Shown in pieces: positions 1-5,993 of a stretch of 8,628 nucleotides of DNA; position 1 is the first letter of the stretch; every line of letters starts with the position of its first letter. Position numbers and translations under genes: made by a program. The notes under the pieces were generated by a model that saw only the letters and a program-made list of their open reading frames with translations, was not told the DNA's origin and made no database searches. The DNA is from Alphaproteobacteria bacterium (GTDB lineage Bacteria > Pseudomonadota > Alphaproteobacteria > 16-39-46): NCBI GenBank assembly GCA_947497675.1, contig CANMHY010000018.1, positions 1-8,628 of the forward strand, given 5' to 3'.

Positions 1-629
1 TCTTTGGTTTCTTCTTCAAAAAAACGCAAATGCTTTTTTTGCATCATAATCTTTGAAATTTTATCAATGGACTCTTTGGCTTTCTGAGCCCTCTTTCTTG
101 AAAGAACAAGAAGGCCGCCTGCAAGAACGTGTCCCTGAGGTGTGTTCACAACACGCGCGCCAATCAAATCCCATTGGGAGAGACAACGGGTTCCCATTTT
201 CTCTTTCACCGTAATCGGAGCCTGTTTCTTCTCTATAAAATCTCTTAACGTTAAACCCTCATCAATCTTTAGATCCGTGATTTCATAAAGATTCATGTAA
301 GAATCTCTCAATCCTTTTAAATACGACTTATCTTCGGAAGAGAGCAGAAGTCCTTTTTTATTCAAAAGAAAGTCAATGGCATTCCAGGACCCAAAATCCC
401 CAGGATACTCATTGGACAGAAAAAACTCGACAGAGGCCATCAAAAGAGAATTAAATGTGTGATTTCCTAATTTTTCTTGGAGCGTTTCAAGATCTATTTC
501 AGACTCCTCTAAAGCAAAAGGAGTTGGATGTAAAATCTCAGCTAAAAAAGAACCTAAGGCTTCTTGAAAACGTTCTTTTCCTTCAGTATCAAACTGACCC
601 ATAAGTTTCATAATTTTGTCAAATTGCAT
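1..629 (-). CDS. Partial hypothetical protein, possibly related to SEC-C-associated proteins (N-terminal 209 residues)
   Basis: The frame is open on the minus strand from an ATG at 629-627 to the window edge, giving 209 codons with no stop, so the C-terminus is missing. The start is supported by a strong ribosome binding site six bases upstream. The protein begins MQFDKIMKLMGQFD. It has no signal peptide or membrane segment and should be a cytoplasmic, mixed alpha/beta protein. Roughly residues 110-185 contain an aromatic and acidic stretch (SYMNLYEITDL), a 'LTLRDFI' segment, a 'GTRCLSQWDLIGARVV' segment and 'HVLAGGLLVLS'. From memory, this pattern resembles the domain that accompanies SEC-C zinc motifs in some bacterial proteins (a direct-contact strand, a 'xxRDL' segment, then 'GD/WDLxxARV' and 'xGGLLLL'). 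No SEC-C cysteines are visible, although the end is cut off. It is transcribed divergently from the SNF2 gene. The gene is real; the family is a weak guess. Confidence 0.85.
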   Translation of the reverse strand, partial: MQFDKIMKLMGQFDTEGKERFQEALGSFLAEILHPTPFALEESEIDLETLQEKLGNHTFNSLLMASVEFFLSNEYPGDFGSWNAIDFLLNKKGLLLSSEDKSYLKGLRDSYMNLYEITDLKIDEGLTLRDFIEKKQAPITVKEKMGTRCLSQWDLIGARVVNTPQGHVLAGGLLVLSRKRAQKAKESIDKISKIMMQKKHLRFFEEETK

Positions 630-635
630 TAAAAT

Positions 636-642
636 CTCCTCT
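636..642 (-). promoter_or_regulatory. Ribosome binding site of the minus-strand partial gene
   Basis: The minus strand reads AGAGGAG with six bases before the ATG at 629-627. This is a near-ideal Shine-Dalgarno sequence and spacing, and it fixes the start of the partial gene. Confidence 0.8.
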
Positions 643-653
643 TTCGTATAAAT

Positions 654-659
654 ATTGTA
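654..659 (-). promoter_or_regulatory. Possible -10 box for the minus-strand gene
   Basis: The minus strand reads TACAAT (five of six to the sigma-70 -10 consensus), placed 24 bases upstream of the ATG. No acceptable -35 hexamer lies 16-18 bases further upstream, and such hexamers arise by chance in DNA this AT-rich, so this is only a candidate. Confidence 0.25.
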
Positions 660-816
660 GCGTTTAATTTTTCTCTCTATTTTTCGCAACGTTGGCAATC
701 AAAGATACCTAGAAAAGCGCTTTAGTGCGTAAAAATTTTTTATCATATTGTTGTTTTTGCATTTAATATCTTTTTTAGCAATTAATTTTATCACTATGTC
801 AGAAATTCCTGAAAAT

Positions 817-837
817 AAAAAAACCTCTTGCCAAGAG
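817..837 (-). terminator. Weak minus-facing terminator-like hairpin
   Basis: The inverted repeat CTCTTGCCAAGAG spans 825-837. On the minus strand it gives a 5-bp stem with a three-base GGC loop, followed after one base by seven Ts (823-817). The form suits rho-independent termination of leftward transcription, but the stem is short and I see no minus-strand gene to its right in this spacer. It may protect the leftward gene from readthrough or be chance. Confidence 0.3.
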
Positions 838-1097
838 CCCCTAAATTTTTTAATAAGGATCAATAAGCCCTTAGATTTAAATCAATATAAAATAAAACTG
901 CAAATTTATAGAACGACCTGAAATACAAATAGCACTGGAAAAAATTAAATCTGAATTTTGAATGTATACCCACCAACCTCCACTCCTGAAAAGTCTTCTC
1001 CTCATTCAGACATAATTTAACACCTCTATCATTACCTATCGAGGAGATACGAGCCCTTATCTTATTATTTTTATCATTATCTTTTTTAATGCTTCGG

Positions 1098-1102
1098 AAG
1101 GA
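1098..1102 (+). promoter_or_regulatory. Ribosome binding site of the SNF2 gene
   Basis: AAGGA is followed by five bases before the ATG at 1108. This is a good Shine-Dalgarno match and supports this start for the 1397-residue protein. Confidence 0.75.
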
Positions 1103-1107
1103 AATTC

Positions 1108-4100
1108 ATGTTAAAATCCCAAAGAGAATACCAACAAATGGTTGAAACCTATTCTCAAACCCCAGAAAATCAAAAATTCTTACTCTATTTTATGGCATTG
1201 GCCTATTTTCCATTATTAACCCACGCCTTGCAAGCGTGTATGGATAAACTTGCCGTTATTTTAAAAGAGAAGAATACCTTTTCTGTCTCATCGCTCATGG
1301 ATAATATGCGACGTAAAATTCTTATTTATGATTATGAAACTGGTTACACAGAAAAGATTCCGGATTATTTAATTCATTTTATTACCTTAGAAGCTTTAAA
1401 GAGTCCTCTTGCGCCCGATCTTTTATCTATATTGAGAGAGGTCGGTCAATCTTATTTTGATAAAAAAAATAAAGAGAGAGATTACATTTCCAGTGATGAG
1501 AGATTTTTTAAAAGAGTCTCTCAATACTCAGAACAGATTACTTTTCAGCATTTATTTGATGTTCGTTTAGCGCTTTATGAAGGAGATGAAAAGAATTTTA
1601 TGCGCATCACAAATAAATTTTTATCTGAAAATTATGTTCGCGGTTTTTTAAAGACACTTTTTTTTGATGAAGTTTTGGACATTTCTTGGTTAAAAACACG
1701 CCCTCTTTTAGCCCAGACACTTCTTGTCCGCGAGCGGCTCTTTTATTTTATAACAAGGGGTAATTTTCAGAAAGAAATACAGCCCCTTCTTAATCATTAT
1801 CTCTCACTTAGAGAAAATAAAGGATATGAGGCCATAGATGAAAATTTTGTTTTATATGACCTGATGTCCGGTCATTTGAAAAAAGCAGAAGAACTCATAA
1901 AGCGGAAAGATCCTGAATCATATCCTTATCAGACTTTTTCTGGGCTCTTAGCCTTTTTAAAAGGAGAGAATGATCGTGCAATTGATTTTTTTGACACGGC
2001 CCATAAAACACTTCGACACTTAGCGGGACGCCGGAATGTCGTGTTAAATCCGTGTGAAAATATTTGTTATATTTTAGCCCTTTTTAAAAGCAGAGATAAG
2101 AAACATCACAAAAAAATACAAACTCTTTTGGATTCAGAAAAAAAGAATCAGTTTCCAGAAGTAGCTTTGGTGCTTGAAAATATTCTCTATAAGATACAAG
2201 GACTTGATCACCAGATTAAATTTCCTTCTTTTTTTCCTTTTCAAGGAGAGAGAGGTTTCTTTATAGAGGCCCTTGTTGTCCTTACAAACCATTGGCTTGA
2301 AGCAGAGTATAATCAACCCCTTAATCTTTCCTTTATTAAAAGTTACTTTGAAAAAAATCAACATCTCTTTCCCCTTATTGGTAAAATTTATGCTGAAATT
2401 CTTAAAGAACATCACGTCAACGACCAAGACGTTACAGCGTTTTTAGAAAGAGTTGAACAGCTGCCTTCTTTTTTGAATTGCATTGAGATGCAGGAAGGAT
2501 GGGAAAGAAAATTAACAGCCCTTGGTGATGTTTTTACGTCTTTATCGACTTCGTTAGGCGCGCCCAAAAATACCCCTAAGCAAAAGCAACTTATATGGCA
2601 TTTTTACCCAAAAATCCAAGAGCTCCTGCCTTTTGAACAGTCGCTCAAAGGAAAAGGAACACTGCGTGCCATTCCTCTTAAAAATTTATTCGAAAATCCT
2701 TTACAATTTCACTATCTGACAGAAAAAGACAAAGAAATCATTCAAACGCTAAGGCGTGAAAACGTTTCTCATAGTAAGCGCTCTTTTTATACGTGGGACA
2801 GCTATAAAATGCCTTTAAGTCTCATTGGGCATCCTTCAATTTTCAATGGAGAACAGCCAGACCTTCACTTAAATTTCATTAAAGCATCTCCGGAACTTAG
2901 TGTTAAAAAAGTTGGAAAGGACCAATTTCATATTGCTCTGTCTCGTTCTGTTTTGGAAGAATCCGTATGTATTGAACAAGAAACACCAACCATTTACCGC
3001 GTGGTGGAATTTTCTAAATCCTGGATTGCGCTCTCAGGTATTCTCGGGTCTAAAGGAATTAAAGTCCCTGTTGCGGCTAAAAACAACGTTATTGCACTTC
3101 TTCAAAAAGCGAGTCCTTTTCTTCCAATTCATTCAGATGTGGCGGAGCTTGATGTTCCTTCGCAAGAGGGAGATACAACCCTTCATTGCCGAATTAATCC
3201 CTTAGATACAGGGTTTCAAATAGACTTGCTTGTACGTCCCTTTGGCGATAAAGGCCCTTACTTTCGGGCGGGACATGGCGGCGACTCTCTCTCCTTAATT
3301 TTGGATAATAAACCGTGTAAAGTTAAGCGCAACCTTAAAAAAGAAAAGAAAAATATTTCGGAGGTCCTTCAAAAATGTGCTTCCCTGAATTTGGGATATG
3401 ATGAGACAGATACATGGGTTTTTGAAAATGCCCAGGATGCTTTAGAAATTTTAGAAGAGCTTCAAACGCTTCAGGATTCTCTTAATCTTAAATTTGAATG
3501 GCCAGAGGGGAAAAAACTAACTTTAATGAAACCCGTTTCTTTTAATAATCTCTTTTTAAAGATTAGCACGAAAGGAGACTGGTTCCATCTTAAAGGAGAC
3601 GTCAAAATCGATCATGAAACGGTGGTTGATTTTCAGAAACTTCTCCAGCTTTTAGATCAGAGCGAGGGGCGCTTTATCCCCTTAGACCCTAAAACGTATC
3701 TTTCTCTTACAACGCATCTTAAAAAGCAGCTGCAAGATTTAAAAGCCTTTACAGAACAAACAGCGGATGGACTTAAAATTCATGGACTCGGAAGCTTTTC
3801 CTTAAAAAATCTAATGGATAAAGGGACTCAGAGTGAAGGAGATAAGGGCTGGAAAGAAAAACTTAAACTGCTTAAAGATGCAGAAACATTTCAGCCGAGT
3901 GTTCCTTCAACACTTCGTGCAGAACTCAGAGACTATCAAAGAGAAGGATTTAACTGGCTTTCGAGACTCTCTGCTTTGGGAATGGGGGCTTGTCTTGCAG
4001 ATGATATGGGACTTGGCAAAACACTTCAAGCGCTTGCTGTTATGCTTAACCATGCCCCTAAAGGACCTTGTCTTGTTATTGCACCAACATCTGTTTGTAA

Positions 4101-5301
4101 TAACTGGATCATCGAAATTGAAAAATTTGCACCTACTTTAAAAATACATACTTTACTTCAGTTTTCAAGTTCTTCAAAAAGAAAAGATCAAATCCTCTCT
4201 TTGGGGGCGATGGACGTTCTTATTTGTAGTTATACACTTCTTCAACAGGAGACTGATCATCTCTCTTCAAAGTCCTGGGAAATGATCGTTCTTGATGAAT
4301 CTCAAGCTATTAAAAATCCTATAACAAAACGATTTCAATCGGCAATACGGCTTAAAGGAAATTTTAAACTCGCTCTAACGGGAACACCTATCGAGAATCG
4401 TGAGGAAGAGCTTTGGAGTCTCTTTCAATTTATTACCCCTGGACTCCTCGGGTCTTTGGATTCTTTTCGAAAGCGATTTTTACTGAACGCGTCTAAAAGA
4501 ACAAGCCTTAAGAACCTTATTCTAATGTTTATGTTACGCAGAAAAAAGAGTGCCGTTTTACAGGAGCTCCCTCCCCGAACGGATCAAACACGATTGATTG
4601 ATATGGAACCCGAGGAGTTCGCTTTTTATGAAGCCATCAGACGAGAAGCTTTGACAAAGATTTCTAGCCTCGGAGAGATTAGCACAGGGCAGCGAAAAAT
4701 TCATATTCTTGCTGAAATGACAAAATTGAGACAAGCGTGTTGTCATCCCATTCTTGCCCAAAAAGATCTTTCTTTATCGAGCAGTAAACTTAAAGCTTTT
4801 TTGCATCTTGTTGAGGATCTTCTCGACAATAATCACCAAGCACTTGTTTTTAGTCAGTATGTTGGTTTTCTAACCCTTGTACGTGAGGTCCTTGACCAGA
4901 AAAAGATATCTTATCAATACTTAGATGGCAGTACCCCTTCTGAAATGAGAAAAAAACAAGTACAAGATTTTCAAGAAGGAAAGAGTTCTCTTTTCTTGTT
5001 AAGCTTGAAAGCAGGAGGTTCTGGGCTTAATCTCACAGCTGCAGATTACGTCATTCACCTCGATCCATGGTGGAATCCTGCTGTTGAAGATCAAGCGTCT
5101 GATCGTGCCCATCGCATCGGACAGTCACGGCCAGTAACGATTTATCGCCTGATCATGCGGCATACCATTGAGGAAAAGATTCTTGATCTTCACCACGCAA
5201 AACGGATTCTTGCAGAAGAATTTTTAGAGGGCACGCATACAACAACTCAACTCAATGAAAAAGAATTGATGCAACTTATCGAAGATTTTGAAAACGATTA
5301 A
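1108..5301 (+). CDS. SNF2-family DNA-dependent ATPase (helicase-like) with long helical N-terminus
   Basis: This complete 1397-residue protein carries a full SNF2-type motor. Motif I is DDMGLGKT (D965-T972, Walker lysine K971). Motif Ia is around APTS (992-995). Motif II is DESQ (1063-1066), a variant of DEAH/DEAQ. Motif III is TGTP (1091-1094). Motif IV is LVFSQY (1246-1251). Motif V is SLKAGGSGLNL (from 1299), DPWWNP starts at 1319, and motif VI is DRAHRIGQ (1332-1339) with the arginine finger. The LRDYQ segment before motif I (940-944) acts as the Q-like region. Residues about 500-930 resemble the bacterial SNF2-associated domain, for example 'WFHLKGDVKIDH' (W825) and 'GRFIPLDP' (854-861). 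Residues 1-480 are mostly helical, with a TPR-like unit near 279-298, and I see no SWIM zinc finger. Such proteins translocate on duplex DNA and remodel protein-DNA complexes; the target here is unknown. All catalytic residues are present, so it should be active. Confidence 0.96.
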   Translation: MLKSQREYQQMVETYSQTPENQKFLLYFMALAYFPLLTHALQACMDKLAVILKEKNTFSVSSLMDNMRRKILIYDYETGYTEKIPDYLIHFITLEALKSPLAPDLLSILREVGQSYFDKKNKERDYISSDERFFKRVSQYSEQITFQHLFDVRLALYEGDEKNFMRITNKFLSENYVRGFLKTLFFDEVLDISWLKTRPLLAQTLLVRERLFYFITRGNFQKEIQPLLNHYLSLRENKGYEAIDENFVLYDLMSGHLKKAEELIKRKDPESYPYQTFSGLLAFLKGENDRAIDFFDTAHKTLRHLAGRRNVVLNPCENICYILALFKSRDKKHHKKIQTLLDSEKKNQFPEVALVLENILYKIQGLDHQIKFPSFFPFQGERGFFIEALVVLTNHWLEAEYNQPLNLSFIKSYFEKNQHLFPLIGKIYAEILKEHHVNDQDVTAFLERVEQLPSFLNCIEMQEGWERKLTALGDVFTSLSTSLGAPKNTPKQKQLIWHFYPKIQELLPFEQSLKGKGTLRAIPLKNLFENPLQFHYLTEKDKEIIQTLRRENVSHSKRSFYTWDSYKMPLSLIGHPSIFNGEQPDLHLNFIKASPELSVKKVGKDQFHIALSRSVLEESVCIEQETPTIYRVVEFSKSWIALSGILGSKGIKVPVAAKNNVIALLQKASPFLPIHSDVAELDVPSQEGDTTLHCRINPLDTGFQIDLLVRPFGDKGPYFRAGHGGDSLSLILDNKPCKVKRNLKKEKKNISEVLQKCASLNLGYDETDTWVFENAQDALEILEELQTLQDSLNLKFEWPEGKKLTLMKPVSFNNLFLKISTKGDWFHLKGDVKIDHETVVDFQKLLQLLDQSEGRFIPLDPKTYLSLTTHLKKQLQDLKAFTEQTADGLKIHGLGSFSLKNLMDKGTQSEGDKGWKEKLKLLKDAETFQPSVPSTLRAELRDYQREGFNWLSRLSALGMGACLADDMGLGKTLQALAVMLNHAPKGPCLVIAPTSVCNNWIIEIEKFAPTLKIHTLLQFSSSSKRKDQILSLGAMDVLICSYTLLQQETDHLSSKSWEMIVLDESQAIKNPITKRFQSAIRLKGNFKLALTGTPIENREEELWSLFQFITPGLLGSLDSFRKRFLLNASKRTSLKNLILMFMLRRKKSAVLQELPPRTDQTRLIDMEPEEFAFYEAIRREALTKISSLGEISTGQRKIHILAEMTKLRQACCHPILAQKDLSLSSSKLKAFLHLVEDLLDNNHQALVFSQYVGFLTLVREVLDQKKISYQYLDGSTPSEMRKKQVQDFQEGKSSLFLLSLKAGGSGLNLTAADYVIHLDPWWNPAVEDQASDRAHRIGQSRPVTIYRLIMRHTIEEKILDLHHAKRILAEEFLEGTHTTTQLNEKELMQLIEDFEND

Positions 5302-5448
5302 GTTTGAAAAGTCATAAAGCTCTCACTGTCGTTAAGGAGACCATCTTAAACTCAGGGGAATATTTGGAAACCCCAAAAAGAAAAGAAAAAGGTCATAAAC
5401 TCAAAGACCTAAAGTACAAACAGTCGGTGTGGCTTTACTCTTCAAAAC

Positions 5449-5461
5449 AGTCTTTAAGACT
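5449..5461. repeat. Perfect 13-base palindrome in the SNF2-small gene gap
   Basis: AGTCTT-T-AAGACT is a perfect inverted repeat around one T, 64 bases before the small gene's ATG. It could be a small operator. The surrounding gap, 5302-5524, otherwise shows only a short 5-bp stem (AGGTC/GACCT near 5390-5410) and no U-tract, so I see no terminator after the SNF2 gene. Confidence 0.35.
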
Positions 5462-5524
5462 TTCTTCCCAGATAAAGATCTGTGTTCCTTTAAGAGAACC
5501 TCATCCTATGGAAAAGAAAGAGAT

Positions 5525-5695
5525 ATGTCTAAAATTCAGACGACAGAATTAGAGAGATACCGTCAGGCTATTGAAAAAACCATTCAAGAGCATCATGCAG
5601 CCAATCACCCTGTTTATCAATGTAAGGAAGGATATATTGTCGCCATTTATCCAGGAGGCAAAGAAGTCAGGCTTCAAAAAGCTAAAATTTCATAA
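5525..5695 (+). CDS. Small basic protein of unknown function (56 residues)
   Basis: The frame encodes MSKIQTTELERYRQAIEKTI followed by a histidine-rich turn (EHHAANH), one cysteine (C33), and a compact C-terminal part 'GYIVAIYPGGKEVRLQKAKIS'. The layout looks like one amphipathic helix (about residues 7-24) followed by a beta hairpin with a PGG turn. The net charge is about +3. There is no signal peptide or membrane segment. I chose ATG 5525 because the protein-like part starts there; the same frame stays open upstream to a GTG at 5429, but that extension looks less protein-like and the ATG has only a weak purine-rich Shine-Dalgarno region (GAAAGAGA). It follows the SNF2 gene on the same strand and is followed by a strong terminator, which supports a real gene. 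I do not recognise the family. Confidence 0.65.
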   Translation: MSKIQTTELERYRQAIEKTIQEHHAANHPVYQCKEGYIVAIYPGGKEVRLQKAKIS

Positions 5696-5702
5696 AATTA
5701 AT

Positions 5703-5742
5703 AAAAAAAATGATTGACCCTCAAAAAAAATTTGAAAGTCAA
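5703..5742 (-). terminator. Minus-facing rho-independent terminator candidate
   Basis: Arms at 5714-5725 and 5731-5742 form a 12-bp stem around a five-base loop. In the minus-strand RNA the two central positions are U-G wobbles, so the stem is continuous; in the plus-strand RNA they are C/A mismatches. On the minus strand the stem is followed by TCA and then eight Ts (5710-5703). This asymmetry suggests it stops leftward (antisense) transcription before the small gene. No minus-strand gene to its right is visible. Confidence 0.45.
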
Positions 5743-5763
5743 ACAAGATGCGTTCTATTTATT

Positions 5764-5802
5764 GGGGCTCTAACCTATGTTAGTGAGACCCCTCATTTTT
5801 TT
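5764..5802 (+). terminator. Rho-independent terminator after the small gene
   Basis: GGGG-CTC-TAAC pairs with GTTA-GAG-CCCC (5764-5792, loop CTAT) through 11 base pairs with two small bulges on the 3' arm, followed by TCA and seven Ts (5796-5802). It lies 68 bases past the small gene's stop. It should end the SNF2/small-gene transcript and leave the adhesin as a separate unit. Confidence 0.85.
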
Positions 5803-5811
5803 GCTTTGGAA

Positions 5812-5825
5812 ATAAATTAATTTAT
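5812..5825. repeat. Perfect 14-base AT-only palindrome
   Basis: ATAAATTAATTTAT reads the same on both strands. It is centred about 51 bases upstream of the candidate -10 box of the adhesin unit, a usual place for an activator site or UP-like element. Its sequence is low in complexity, so chance is possible. Confidence 0.3.
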
Positions 5826-5869
5826 GGTAATCTTCTTAAAGAGGCCTAAAAAAAATAAGATCTAACGCT

Positions 5870-5875
5870 TATAAA
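5870..5875 (+). promoter_or_regulatory. Candidate -10 box of the adhesin transcription unit
   Basis: TATAAA fits the sigma-70 -10 consensus at five of six positions. Transcription would start near 5882, four bases before the first arm of the leader's long-range stem. No good -35 is present 16-18 bases upstream, so the promoter would need an activator or another sigma factor. Confidence 0.4.
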
Positions 5876-5885
5876 ACAGGTACAA

Positions 5886-5950
5886 AGTTCAGAAATTCCA
5901 TAAATCATCATGAAGGTTATCTTACCTTCTCAATAAATATATTCTGAACT
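5886..5950 (+). promoter_or_regulatory. Structured 5' leader of the adhesin gene
   Basis: AGTTCAGAA (5886-5894) is perfectly complementary to TTCTGAACT (5942-5950), and two further pairs are possible past a bulged A. Enclosed within it, GAAGGT (5912-5917) pairs with ACCTTC (5924-5929) around a six-base loop. The nested arrangement just upstream of the adhesin start, and just after a candidate -10 box, suggests a regulatory RNA leader. It matches no riboswitch class that I know. Confidence 0.5.
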
Positions 5951-5962
5951 CAAAAAACAGGG

Positions 5963-5985
5963 GCGATGAATCCTTCGGGGATCGC
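5963..5985 (+). promoter_or_regulatory. UUCG-capped hairpin between a Shine-Dalgarno sequence and the adhesin ATG
   Basis: GCGAT (5963-5967) pairs with ATCGC (5981-5985). After a three-base bulge, TCC (5971-5973) pairs with GGG (5978-5980), closing a C(UUCG)G tetraloop, the especially stable class. The AGGG at 5959-5962 is 31 bases from the ATG in linear RNA, but once the hairpin folds only eight single-stranded bases (5986-5993) remain. No other good Shine-Dalgarno sequence serves the ATG: GGGGA at 5977-5981 is 12 bases away and inside the hairpin. Confidence 0.55.
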
Positions 5986-5989
5986 ATAA
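5966..5989 (+). CDS. Possible 7-codon upstream ORF (leader peptide)
   Basis: ATG at 5966 to TAA at 5987-5989 encodes MNPSGIA. The stop is four bases before the adhesin ATG, close enough for translational coupling. Against it, the AGGGG (5959-5963) is only two bases from this ATG, which is too close for efficient initiation, and the ATG lies in a hairpin stem. It may be chance. Confidence 0.2.
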   Translation: MNPSGIA

Positions 5990-5993
5990 AAAA

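Larger units (their letters stand above)
630..1107. other. Divergent intergenic spacer between the minus-strand gene and the SNF2 gene
   Basis: This 478-bp spacer separates two divergent genes. It holds both ribosome binding sites, a weak -10 for the leftward gene, a perfect 10-bp palindrome AAAGCGCTTT at 714-723, a minus-facing hairpin with T-tract at 817-837, and a pyrimidine-rich stretch at 1055-1088 with three TTATC copies just before the SNF2 gene. A 41-codon ORF at 796-921 runs into a second short frame ending at 961, but it has no Shine-Dalgarno sequence and may be chance or a remnant. No sigma-70 promoter for the SNF2 gene stands out. I see no RNA gene. Confidence 0.6.

Noticed and set aside
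1462..1469. A8 tract (and a T8 tract at 1658-1665) in the SNF2 gene as phase-variation sites
   Set aside because: A and T runs of this length are expected by chance at this base composition, and the protein is an unlikely candidate for surface variation.
2134..2427. A minus-strand 97-codon frame inside the SNF2 gene
   Set aside because: It is a shadow rich in K, F and I from AT-rich codons, fully inside a coherent coding frame, with no start signal.
1108..5301. A phage-defence SNF2 system (DISARM-like)
   Set aside because: No methyltransferase, DUF1998 protein, phospholipase D-like protein or other defence partner is adjacent; the flanking genes are an unrelated partial gene and a small protein.
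5304..5552. An 82-codon TTG-start frame right after the SNF2 stop
   Set aside because: It has no ribosome binding site, a lysine- and serine-rich low-quality translation, and overlaps the better-supported small gene at 5525-5695 in another frame.
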